Source: SpSt-539 sp964549445 (GTDB lineage: Bacteria > Planctomycetota > Phycisphaerae > UBA1845 > UTPLA1). From it: DNA of 64,000 nucleotides. Positions 26,706 to 34,650 of the stretch are shown piece after piece; the stretch's first letter is position 1, and every line of letters begins with the position of its first letter. The stretch spans positions 62,001-126,000 of the forward strand of contig CAZJVS010000005.1 in the NCBI GenBank assembly GCA_964549445.1, written 5' to 3'. The position numbers and the translations under genes are program-made. Under the pieces are notes generated by a model. It was not told the origin of the DNA and searched no databases. It saw nothing but the letters and a program-made list of their open reading frames with translations.

Positions 26706-27269
26706 CTAGGCCCGGCTGTTCCAAAATACGTCGCTCACGCCCGCCCGGCGATTCTCATCGCGGGCCATGACAAACAGCGCATCCGACAATCGATTCAAGT
26801 AAGTAATGACGTGCGGCCCGACGCGCTCACCCCGCGCCAACCCGACCACGATCCGCTCCGCTCGGCGGCAGACGCATCGCGCAACGTGCAACCGCGCCGC
26901 CGATTCTGTGCCGCCCGGCAAGATGAAATTCTCCAGCGGCCCCAGCCGCTCGGTGAGCCGATCCATCAGCCGCTCGAGCGCCTCCACGTGTCGCGTCTCG
27001 ATCGCTGGGATCGAGACGCGGCCCTTGTCCTCCTCCAGAAAGCACAAGTCGCTGCCCAGGTGAAACAATTCATTTTGAATGGCACGAAGCGGCTCGCGAA
27101 TGTCGTCGCCGACGCCTGCCGCAAGTGCGAGGCCGATGCACGTATTCAATTCGTCGACGGTGCCATATGCCTCGATCCGCGCCGTGTCCTTGCCAACGCG
27201 TTGCCCTCCACCGAGCGCCGTACCGCCGTCATCGCCGGTTTTTGTATATATTTTGGTCAACCTCGGCAT
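26706..27269 (-). CDS. pduO: PduO-type ATP:cob(I)alamin adenosyltransferase
   Basis: The enzyme transfers the 5'-deoxyadenosyl group of ATP to cob(I)alamin, making coenzyme B12 in the cytoplasm. At 187 residues it is a normal single-domain PduO-type protein. The ATP-binding N-terminus IYTKTGDDGGTALGGG (about 7-22) is present, then RIEAYGTVDELN (31-42), and the helix FILPGGTESAARLHVARCVC with RRAER. The ATG at 27269 has GGGAG 6 bp upstream and immediately precedes the conserved region. A cobalamin riboswitch lies about 200 nt upstream on the same strand, which directly supports the assignment. Confidence 0.96.
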   Translation of the reverse strand: MPRLTKIYTKTGDDGGTALGGGQRVGKDTARIEAYGTVDELNTCIGLALAAGVGDDIREPLRAIQNELFHLGSDLCFLEEDKGRVSIPAIETRHVEALERLMDRLTERLGPLENFILPGGTESAARLHVARCVCRRAERIVVGLARGERVGPHVITYLNRLSDALFVMARDENRRAGVSDVFWNSRA

Positions 27270-27390
27270 GACCGCTCCCGATTGTGCATCCCGTGCCTGA
27301 ACGCACAGTTTGCACACGAAACCGCTCGATAGGGGTCAGGAAATGCAGATCCAGCCCGCCGGTCCGGCAAACGAAACTCAGTAGAATTGG

Positions 27391-27414
27391 AAATGAAAAC
27401 CCCGGAAACCCGGG
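27391..27414 (-). terminator. Candidate riboswitch expression-platform terminator
   Basis: On the minus strand CCCGG-GTTT-CCGGG is followed by GTTTTCATTT. The stem is short (5 bp plus a G-T pair), but it lies between the riboswitch aptamer and the adenosyltransferase start, where a B12-dependent terminator would be expected. No competing antiterminator was worked out. Confidence 0.42.
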
Positions 27415-27464
27415 AAATGGCTAAAAACACGACGCGCACCCCTCCCACGAGGGTACAGGTCCAA

Positions 27465-27640
27465 CGGATTTCAGTCGGTAGGTCTTCTGGCTCCCGGGCC
27501 GGACGACCGCACGGGGCGATCATCACCTATTTGCCGCGCCTTCTCGGCGACGCTTTCGGTCGCCAATGGCATCAGCGGCTTTCGTTCCCGGTTACAGCGG
27601 CGGGGCCGCTCCGGACTCACACCGGAATTCCCTGTTCGAT
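27465..27640 (-). promoter_or_regulatory. Cobalamin (adenosylcobalamin-type) riboswitch
   Basis: Read on the minus strand, the stretch has the ordered conserved blocks of the cobalamin element: GGGAATTCCGGTGTGAGTCC, GGAGCGG.CCCGCCGCTGTAA, CCGGGAACGAAAGCC, the B12 box as GCCATTGG (consensus GCCACTGG), GGCGACC...GTCGCCGAGAAGGCG, and the closing CCGGGAGCCAGAAGACCTAC. It lies between a strong promoter (27669-27697) and the adenosyltransferase start. Binding of cobalamin would be expected to shut off the operon. The exact ends are approximate. Confidence 0.95.
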
Positions 27641-27668
27641 CCGCCTACGACGGATCACCGACGATTCC

Positions 27669-27697
27669 GTTTTATCGAGAGCGAAATCTGATGTCAA
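27669..27697 (-). promoter_or_regulatory. Promoter of the cobalamin riboswitch operon
   Basis: TTGACA, 17 bp and TAAAAC on the minus strand lie just upstream of the riboswitch, so transcription would begin near 27662. The -35 is a perfect consensus. Confidence 0.82.
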
Positions 27698-27807
27698 GCA
27701 GAATCTGCGATACTCCGAACACTGTGCATAGGTTCCCAAATTAAGATAATTCGACATTACGATATCGCCATAATCGCCGACCGGGCGAATTCGTTCGGGA
27801 AAGACGC

Positions 27808-27836
27808 TTCAACTTCTGCAATCGCCGGAGTATAAT
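27808..27836 (+). promoter_or_regulatory. Promoter for the BNR lipoprotein genes
   Basis: TTCAAC, 17 bp and a perfect TATAAT on plus lie about 155 nt before the start of the first lipoprotein gene. It is divergent from the B12-operon promoter. Confidence 0.75.
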
Positions 27837-27992
27837 CGCGCTCCCGTGCGGCAGGATCGTAAGCGACCGTTCCTTCGATCCGGCATGAACAGAACGTGTC
27901 GCCCGATCGCCAACCAAGCCGATCTCCATCGCGACATTCGGGGTTAACTGGCAGCATCCGCATTGACGGATGCGCGTAGGGGATAAATTCCA

Positions 27993-30206
27993 ATGAGCTG
28001 CGATTGCTGCCATAGACGCGCATGCACTCATAATCCCACGACGCATCGATCGTTGATCGCATTCACCGCGCTGATTACGCTGTTCGGATGCGGAACGACC
28101 TCGTTCGAGAGTGCCTTACTCACCGGTACAACTCCTGCGGATTTGCCGAGCGACGTGCCATCCCTGGCTGATGCGAACGATGTGGAATCACGGACCGAGG
28201 GTGACGACATCCCGTCGTCGCGTGCAATCGGCAACATGAACGCGACATCCCTCAAGGCCACGAGTCCGTCGCCGGTCAATGGCGCTACTGCGGTAATGAT
28301 CAGCACGAGTCTGCGATGGTCCCCCGGTGCGGGTGCGATCGTGCACGACATCTACCTTGGCACGTCTGCCGCCGCAGTCCGAGCGGCGAGCCGGGGCGCT
28401 CCGGAATACCGCGGCCGCGCAGCGAATCCTGCGTATTCGCCCGTGCTCTCACCCAACCAAACCTACTTTTGGCGGATCGATGAGATTGGCAGCATCGAAA
28501 GCACAACGGGCGATGTTTGGCAGTTCTCCACGAATTCGCCACCGGGGAGTGCTTCGGGATTCTGGCCACCGCACGGCTCAGTACACGTCTCGACTTCGCC
28601 CCTGCTGACTTGGGTCGCCGGCGGCGGCGCGACCAGCCATAACGTGTTCATCGGCACCAGTTACATCGACGTGCTTGCGGCTACGACGACTTCGCCGACG
28701 TTCATGGGCAGTCGAAGTGTCGCGTCTTATGCGCCATCAGCGCTACCGCAACAGACTACGCACTATTGGCGGATCGACGAGGTCGGGCTCGGGGGTACGA
28801 CAAGGGGCCCCGTTCTGTCGTTTGTTACGCGACCGCCGCCGTTGCCGGCTCCGATAGTCTCACCCGAGTATGAAGTGACCGACCGCTCGCTCGGACACAC
28901 CGTCGGCAATTCCCCCAATCCAGAGTGCTCGAACTTCACTCGCATCGACAACAGTCTCTATTTCCTTTATCGCTCTGCCACGCCGCTGGGGCTCTTCGTT
29001 CGTCGCTTCGACCTTGCCAGCAATGTCTTTTCGCCGTCTGTCTTGGTTGACGCGTTCACCGACCCCGCTAACAACGGATACCACTCCGAGCCAACGCTGC
29101 TCCGAAACGGCGCCGGTGCACTTCATGTGCTCAATCAGTATTCGCCCATGATCGTTCAGTGTCGCGGGGCTTTCGGCAGCGCGCCGCGACATCGGGTAAT
29201 TCCCGACATTACCAAGCCTGGTACCTGGACTGTGCCGGAATGCTTCCCGAGCCGCGTTGCGACCATCTATAACACCCAGTTCTATGACGCCATGGGCGTT
29301 TACGATAGTCGTGCTGGTATGACCCATGCCGTCGGTCAGTCCTACGGATTCGCCTGGCTCGACGGACAGCCCAATGACGGATTTCCGCGAACGTACTATC
29401 GCATCAACAACCAGGGAGTCGTCGATGGTCCGTACATCATTGTCGAAGCCGCCACCGGGAACATTCCCGAGATTCCGACATCTGCAGTCGGCGCATCCAT
29501 TTTCTCAAAGGGCGATTTGGTTCTCGGGCGTGAGGCATCGGGAACGCGTTCGCTGCATGTCGTATGGAGTATTCGTGCCCAATGGACGGATGGCTCCACC
29601 ACGCATCAGTGCAACGCCAATCTCTACTATGCACGTTCCATCGACGGCGGAAACATTTGGACGAACGCCTCCAACACCGCTTCGGTGTCGCTTCTTCAGC
29701 ATATCAAATTGAATGACGGCCGCTTCCTCGCCTTCGCCGGTGATGTCGATCAGGACAGCGAACGTGCCTTTGATATCGACGCCCACTCGCGCCCGGTCAT
29801 GGCCATTAAGAAGGTTCGGCCGGGAACGGGTGTCGTCGTCGGAAACCGCGTTGACGTTCTCGCATCGCCGCCACCGCAGTACGACCTATATTGGCGACGA
29901 TGGACCGGAACAACCTGGATTGGCTCCGTAATCAATACGACGACAAATTGGGCGAATCAGCGCCCGAAGGTCCGCGTCGACGCGGACGACAACATATACG
30001 TGTTCGTCGGCGATCTTCCCGCTTACTACGTGTCGAAGAATGGTGGGAACTCGTGGACCGGCCCGGTCGTCTTCGGGACAAAGTACTCCAATTCCCGAAT
30101 TTACTCTTCCCCCGATCCGATCGACCCCAATTTTCACTTGCTCGCCTACACGGATCGGCATGAGCTTGGGTTATATTTCGTGCGGATCCAACTCACGAAT
30201 CCGTGA
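27993..30206 (+). CDS. Lipoprotein with two FN3-like domains and a BNR repeat domain
   Basis: The 737-residue protein has a charged N-terminus and a lipobox (LITLFGC, cysteine near 33). Two fibronectin-III-like domains follow (about 90-185 and 190-285), each ending in the pattern YFWRIDE or HYWRIDE. The C-terminal about 440 residues form a BNR-type propeller of the sort found beside polysaccharide lyases (GYHSEPTLLRN, TQFYDAMGVYD, NANLYYARSIDGG, YYVSKNGGNSW, FHLLAYTDRHELGLYFVRI). It probably binds or cleaves an extracellular polysaccharide, but no catalytic residues can be assigned. No strong ribosome site precedes the ATG. A paralogue follows directly. Confidence 0.83.
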   Translation: MSCDCCHRRACTHNPTTHRSLIAFTALITLFGCGTTSFESALLTGTTPADLPSDVPSLADANDVESRTEGDDIPSSRAIGNMNATSLKATSPSPVNGATAVMISTSLRWSPGAGAIVHDIYLGTSAAAVRAASRGAPEYRGRAANPAYSPVLSPNQTYFWRIDEIGSIESTTGDVWQFSTNSPPGSASGFWPPHGSVHVSTSPLLTWVAGGGATSHNVFIGTSYIDVLAATTTSPTFMGSRSVASYAPSALPQQTTHYWRIDEVGLGGTTRGPVLSFVTRPPPLPAPIVSPEYEVTDRSLGHTVGNSPNPECSNFTRIDNSLYFLYRSATPLGLFVRRFDLASNVFSPSVLVDAFTDPANNGYHSEPTLLRNGAGALHVLNQYSPMIVQCRGAFGSAPRHRVIPDITKPGTWTVPECFPSRVATIYNTQFYDAMGVYDSRAGMTHAVGQSYGFAWLDGQPNDGFPRTYYRINNQGVVDGPYIIVEAATGNIPEIPTSAVGASIFSKGDLVLGREASGTRSLHVVWSIRAQWTDGSTTHQCNANLYYARSIDGGNIWTNASNTASVSLLQHIKLNDGRFLAFAGDVDQDSERAFDIDAHSRPVMAIKKVRPGTGVVVGNRVDVLASPPPQYDLYWRRWTGTTWIGSVINTTTNWANQRPKVRVDADDNIYVFVGDLPAYYVSKNGGNSWTGPVVFGTKYSNSRIYSSPDPIDPNFHLLAYTDRHELGLYFVRIQLTNP

Positions 30207-30364
30207 GCTCATCGCGTTTGCCTCCGTCTATTCAGATTGAATACTTTCTTGCCGCGCCGTCGACAAGCCGATCGCGCGATTGAGCGTCCGATCGCAACCT
30301 GAGTACGGGCCGCGCACCGAGTGCGATATTTTCGGGCGGTCCGTACGATCTGGGGGAACGGCAG

Positions 30365-32191
30365 GTGAACGGGTGCCGCCCGTCTTTTTGCGTGCTTATT
30401 CTGCTCTCATCCGCAGCGTCTTCGTGCGGACCGGGATCATTGCCACTTCCGACCGATTCGGGCGTGACGGACAGTCCGTCCAACCCCGATCATGCCGCAC
30501 GAATCAACGACAGCGCGACGCCGCCGCTGCCTTCGCCGCCGACGCTTGTTTCCCCCATTAATGGCGCTGCTCGGGTCAAGTCGCCCACTCTGCTCAGTTG
30601 GCTTCCCGCTGCAAACGCCACGGCGTACGACGTGTATGTCGGTACCAGCCCATTTGACGTTGCCCATGCGACTTCCTCGTCGCGCGAATATGCAGGCCGA
30701 TTCTCTGCCCCTGGTCTGACGCTCTCCTCTCTCGCATACCGCACCACCTACACCTGGCGGGTAGAGGCCATTGGCCCCGGCGGCATGAAATCCAGCGAGC
30801 CAGCCACGTTTACCGTGCAGCCGCCTCCTCTCGGCGGACCGGTAATTTCCGCAGAGCTCCAAGTCACCGACAGCTCGGCCGGACACACCGTCGGGAACTC
30901 ACCAAATCCAGAATGCTCGAACTTTGTTCGAATCGGCGACAGTCTCTATTTTCTCTACCGCTGTGCGACGCCCGTCGGACTTTACGTTCGCCGCTTCGAT
31001 CTCGTCACGCAGGAATTCTCGCCCGCCGTGCTGGTCGATTCTCCGACCGACTCGCCCTTTAACGGGTACCACTCAGAGCCGACGCTGCTTCGCGACCAGT
31101 CCGGCGGACTGCACGTGCTCAACCAATACTCCACGATGATCGCGCTCTGCCGCGGATCCTTTGGGACCGCGCCGCGCTATCGAGTCATTCCTGATTTCAG
31201 CAAGATCGAGACTTGGTCCACACCCGCTTGTCTACCCAGCAGATTCCAGACGCTCTACTCCACGCAATTCTACGACGCCATGGGGCTCTACGACGACCGC
31301 GCCGGCGTCACGCACTGCGTGGGACAGTCGTACGGCTTCGCATGGCTTGATGGCCGGCCCAATGACGGATTCCCTCGCACTTATTACAGAATTTCTCCGC
31401 AAGGAACTCCGGACGGACCGTACGTCATTGTTGAATCCGCGACCGGGTCGATCTCCGAAATCCCCGCGGCCACCAGTGCCTCGATCTTCACAAAAGGAGA
31501 CCTCGCGTTGGGTCGCGAAGCTTTGGGGCAGCGTTCGCTTCACCTGACGTGGAGTCTGCGTGCCGAATGGAATGACGCTTCCGGCCCACACCAGTGCAAC
31601 ACGAACATCTATTACGCTCGGTCGCCGGACGGCGGCAACACCTGGACCAACGCCGCGGGAACGGCGAACGTACCGCTCACCCAGCACATTTGGTGTAACG
31701 ACCCACGCTTTCTCGCGTACGCCGGTGACGTCGATCAAGACAGCGAGCGCTCCTTCGATCTCGACAGCAACTCGCGCCCATTCATTGCAATCAAGCGTCA
31801 CCGACCCGACACCGGCGTGATGATCGGCACCAACGTCGATGTCCGCGCTACGCCGCCACCTGCCTATGACCTGATCTGGGTTCGATGGAGCGGGTCGAGC
31901 TGGGTCGAAGGGACCATCGATCTGACCACGAACTGGGCAAACCAGCGTCCCAAAGTGCGGCTCGATCTCGACGATGACGTCTACGTCTTCGTTGGTGACT
32001 TGCCCGCGTACCTTCGCTCACGCGATGGCGGAACGACCTGGACGGGGCCCATCACTTTCGGCACGAAGTACAGCAATGTTCGGTTTTATTCCGCGCCCGA
32101 CCCGCTCGACCCGAACTTCCACCTGCTTGCATACACAGATCGCCACACGCTCGGCATGTACTTTGTTCGGATCCAGCTGACGCAGCCCTGA
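30365..32191 (+). CDS. Paralogous lipoprotein with one FN3-like domain and a BNR repeat domain
   Basis: The 608-residue protein is a tandem duplicate of the preceding gene. Its BNR domain matches almost throughout (SAGHTVGNSPNPECSNFVRI, GYHSEPTLLRD, HLLAYTDRHTLGMYFVRIQL), but it keeps only one FN3-like domain (about 58-150). The N-terminus (CVLILLSSAASSC) suggests a lipoprotein signal. The start is GTG with GGGGGA upstream. It probably shares the promoter at 27808, with a 158-bp spacer. Expected role as for its paralogue: a surface polysaccharide-binding or degrading protein. Confidence 0.83.
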   Translation: MNGCRPSFCVLILLSSAASSCGPGSLPLPTDSGVTDSPSNPDHAARINDSATPPLPSPPTLVSPINGAARVKSPTLLSWLPAANATAYDVYVGTSPFDVAHATSSSREYAGRFSAPGLTLSSLAYRTTYTWRVEAIGPGGMKSSEPATFTVQPPPLGGPVISAELQVTDSSAGHTVGNSPNPECSNFVRIGDSLYFLYRCATPVGLYVRRFDLVTQEFSPAVLVDSPTDSPFNGYHSEPTLLRDQSGGLHVLNQYSTMIALCRGSFGTAPRYRVIPDFSKIETWSTPACLPSRFQTLYSTQFYDAMGLYDDRAGVTHCVGQSYGFAWLDGRPNDGFPRTYYRISPQGTPDGPYVIVESATGSISEIPAATSASIFTKGDLALGREALGQRSLHLTWSLRAEWNDASGPHQCNTNIYYARSPDGGNTWTNAAGTANVPLTQHIWCNDPRFLAYAGDVDQDSERSFDLDSNSRPFIAIKRHRPDTGVMIGTNVDVRATPPPAYDLIWVRWSGSSWVEGTIDLTTNWANQRPKVRLDLDDDVYVFVGDLPAYLRSRDGGTTWTGPITFGTKYSNVRFYSAPDPLDPNFHLLAYTDRHTLGMYFVRIQLTQP

Positions 32192-32208
32192 TCGCCCCAA
32201 GATCAGGG
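32186..32208. repeat. 8-bp inverted repeat between lipoprotein gene and tRNA
   Basis: CCCTGATC (32186-32193) and GATCAGGG (32201-32208) flank a 7-base loop. The left arm covers the TGA stop of the lipoprotein gene and the right arm ends 3 bases from the tRNA 3' end. There is no T-tract on either strand, so it may be a processing or rho-assisted end. Confidence 0.45.
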
Positions 32209-32210
32209 AC

Positions 32211-32282
32211 AGCCGATGGAGGGATTTGAACCCTCAACCCCGGCTTTACGAAAGCCGTGCTCTACCATTGAGCTACATCGGC
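32211..32282 (-). tRNA. tRNA-Thr (anticodon CGU)
   Basis: On the minus strand a complete 72-nt cloverleaf folds. The acceptor stem GCCGATG/CATCGGC is perfect, D stem GCTC/GAGC, anticodon stem CGGCT/AGCCG with 7-base loop TTCGTAA, and T stem GAGGG/CCCTC with loop TTCAAAT. Loop positions 34-36 are CGT, reading ACG codons. The discriminator is T, and CCA is not encoded. Confidence 0.95.
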
Positions 32283-32292
32283 AGGAATATGG

Positions 32293-32321
32293 ATTGAAAC
32301 GGCCGCCGCCCCACTTGTCAA
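32293..32321 (-). promoter_or_regulatory. Promoter of tRNA-Thr
   Basis: Consensus TTGACA, 17 bp and TTCAAT on minus end about 10 bp before the mature tRNA 5' end, the expected layout for a short tRNA leader. Confidence 0.7.
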
Positions 32322-32455
32322 TCGGCTGGTGGCTCGCCGGCACTCTGCGAGGCCCGCGATCACGATCACGCCGTCGCCAACGGCGACCGCCCCGTCACAT
32401 ACTGGCCTAATTCGGAAGACACGGGCGGCGCGATGGAGCGCCGCCGGCGCATCTG

Positions 32456-32461
32456 TATAAT
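32456..32461 (+). promoter_or_regulatory. Candidate -10 element of murA
   Basis: A perfect TATAAT lies 58 bp before the murA GTG. No -35 match was found at normal spacing. Confidence 0.4.
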
Positions 32462-32518
32462 CCGTCCGTCGCCGTTCGCGGCGTCATGGATGACGAGTGT
32501 CTCTTCCGAGGAAAAATC

Positions 32519-33784
32519 GTGGACTACTTCCTGATTAACGGCGGCAACCGTCTGCGCGGAACCGTGACCGTCAGCGGCTCCAAGAATTCATCGCTCCCCA
32601 TCCTGGCCGCCACGATTCTGACCGAAGGCGAAACCGTTCTGCGGGGTGTCCCCGATCTTGCGGACATCCAGCACATGTGCAATTTGCTGACCCAGCTCGG
32701 AGTCAACGTCGCTCGCGACGCCGACGGGACGCTTCGCTTCAAGGTCGAAGATGAGACCAATTGCCATGCCGAGTATGAACTCGTACGCAAGATGCGCGCC
32801 AGCGTATGCGTCATGGGTCCATTGCTCGGCAAGCGTCGAATGGCTCAGGTCGCGATGCCCGGTGGCTGCGCCATCGGCGACCGGCCGATCGATCTCCACG
32901 TACAGGGCCTCAAGTGCTTCGGCGCAGAGGTTGAGCTCAACAGCGGCGATGTCGTCCTGCGCACCAAACGCGCCCGCGGCGGCGAGATCTTCATGGGCGG
33001 ACCGTTCGGCAGCACGGTGCTCGGAACTGCCAACGTCATGATGGCGGCCACACTCGCCGAAGGCACGACCGTCATCGAATCCGCCGCCTGCGAACCCGAG
33101 GTCATCGATCTCGCAAATTATCTCAATGCCTGCGGCGCTCGCGTTACCGGCCAGGGAACTCCGCGCATTGTTGTCGAGGGCGTTCGAACCCTTCACGGCT
33201 GCGAGTGGACGGTCATCCCGGATCGAATCGAAGCCGGCACACTGATGGTGGCCGCCGCCGCAACAAACGGCGAGCTCACGCTCAAAAACTGTCGCCTCGA
33301 TCACCTCATGGCCGTGCTCGACCGATTGCGCGCCATCGGCGTCCACGTCGAGCGCGAGGGCGACGGCGCCGTCGTTAGCTCCGCGCGGCGCCTGGAAGCC
33401 GTAACGATCACAACTCAGCCCTATCCCGGTTTTCCCACCGACCTCCAAGCCCAATTCATGACGCTGCTGACCATGGCCGACGGAAACAGCGTTATTACAG
33501 AGAAGATCTTCCCGGATCGTTTCCTGCACGTCGCAGAGTTGAACCGCATGGGCGCCCGCCTCCGCAAGGAAGGCCCCACCGTCATCATCGAAGGCGTCAA
33601 GAGGCTGATCGGTGCTCCGGTCATGGCGAGCGACCTTCGCGCTTCCGCCGCGCTCGTCCTCGCCGGCCTGATCGCCAAGGGTCAGACCAAGATCTCCCGT
33701 GTGTATCATCTCGATCGCGGATACCAGCGGTTCGACGAGAAACTCAACAGCGTGGGCGCTGGAATTCAGCGTCTAACCGAATGA
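32519..33784 (+). CDS. murA: UDP-N-acetylglucosamine 1-carboxyvinyltransferase
   Basis: MurA joins enolpyruvate from PEP to UDP-GlcNAc, the first committed step of peptidoglycan synthesis in the cytoplasm. The 421-residue protein has the substrate lysine and asparagine in GSKNSSLPIL (K22, N23) and the fosfomycin-target cysteine in PGGCAIGDRPID (C117). The late DLRASAALVLAGLIAKG is present too. I place the start at GTG 32519 because GAGGAA lies 7 bp upstream and MDYFLINGG is the standard N-terminus; an in-frame ATG at 32486 would add 11 residues. The gene matters in this phylum, where peptidoglycan was once thought absent. Confidence 0.96.
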   Translation: MDYFLINGGNRLRGTVTVSGSKNSSLPILAATILTEGETVLRGVPDLADIQHMCNLLTQLGVNVARDADGTLRFKVEDETNCHAEYELVRKMRASVCVMGPLLGKRRMAQVAMPGGCAIGDRPIDLHVQGLKCFGAEVELNSGDVVLRTKRARGGEIFMGGPFGSTVLGTANVMMAATLAEGTTVIESAACEPEVIDLANYLNACGARVTGQGTPRIVVEGVRTLHGCEWTVIPDRIEAGTLMVAAAATNGELTLKNCRLDHLMAVLDRLRAIGVHVEREGDGAVVSSARRLEAVTITTQPYPGFPTDLQAQFMTLLTMADGNSVITEKIFPDRFLHVAELNRMGARLRKEGPTVIIEGVKRLIGAPVMASDLRASAALVLAGLIAKGQTKISRVYHLDRGYQRFDEKLNSVGAGIQRLTE

Positions 33785-34608
33785 ACTGCTCCAAGTGCGG
33801 TTACTTGTTGTTCGGTGTGTCCAGCGGACGCTGCCCGGAGTGCGGCGTCATGTTCGCCGCGACCGACTTCAGCTTTCCCCGTGGAAGCGTTCATTTTCTC
33901 TGCCCACAGTGCCAGCAGGGCTACATCGGTGCCGACCAGTACGGCCTTCCATTCCCCCGCGCGTTTCGATGTGTGAAGTGCGAGAATCCCATTCGAGCCG
34001 CCGAGATGGCGGTTCGACCGATTCGCGAAGGAGTCGTCGGCGAGTCGCTTCGTTTCGGCTCTCCCTGGGACCATCGCGCCCGGCTCGGCGCGATCAGATC
34101 GTTTGCCCTGACGCTGACCGGCGTCTGCACGCGCCCGGGCGAGTTCTTCCGTAGTTCATTCGGTACCGACCGCGGCGGAGCGATCGTCTTCGCGGTGCTC
34201 GCGGCTTTGTTGTCGCAAGTCGTATGGATGCCCTTCGTCGCAGCGCTCAACTACCTCTACCCGATCTTCCCGGCGCTGACCGCCCGGCAGGCGATCCTCC
34301 AGTTCATCGCGTGGCTGCTTGTATTCGCTGGCGCGTGGGCGGTCTGGATTCACGTCTACGCGTATTCGATTTGCCTGACGCTTTGGACGATGGGCGCGCA
34401 GGACGCCGACATGGACACCGCCGTGCACGTGACGGGTTTCGCTACTGCCGTGCTCCCGGTCCCGCCAATTGGACTGATCTGGTACTTTCTCGTCGTCGTC
34501 CGCGGCATCCGCGAGCTCTTTCAAACGACGGCGACGCGCGCCTGGATTGCAGGTGCCATGCTGCCACTCGTCATTATCAACCTCGTCGTTGTATGGAAAA
34601 TCCTGTGA
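33781..34608 (+). CDS. Zinc-ribbon membrane protein, Yip1-like
   Basis: The 275-residue protein has two N-terminal zinc ribbons (CSKCGYLLFGVSSGRCPECG at 3-22, then CPQCQQGY...CVKCENP at about 41-70). About five hydrophobic segments occupy 125-275, of the Yip1/YIF type. It overlaps the murA stop by four bases (ATGA) and has no own ribosome site, so translation is coupled. This may indicate a role in the cell envelope, but nothing in the sequence defines it. Confidence 0.8.
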   Translation: MNCSKCGYLLFGVSSGRCPECGVMFAATDFSFPRGSVHFLCPQCQQGYIGADQYGLPFPRAFRCVKCENPIRAAEMAVRPIREGVVGESLRFGSPWDHRARLGAIRSFALTLTGVCTRPGEFFRSSFGTDRGGAIVFAVLAALLSQVVWMPFVAALNYLYPIFPALTARQAILQFIAWLLVFAGAWAVWIHVYAYSICLTLWTMGAQDADMDTAVHVTGFATAVLPVPPIGLIWYFLVVVRGIRELFQTTATRAWIAGAMLPLVIINLVVVWKIL

Positions 34609-34650
34609 ACTTGGCTTGCAAATCGGCGCCCGAACGATAACGCTCACGGG

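Noticed and set aside
27257..27526. 89-codon minus frame over the riboswitch leader
   Set aside because: It overlaps the aptamer and the adenosyltransferase start; this region is better explained as untranslated regulatory RNA.
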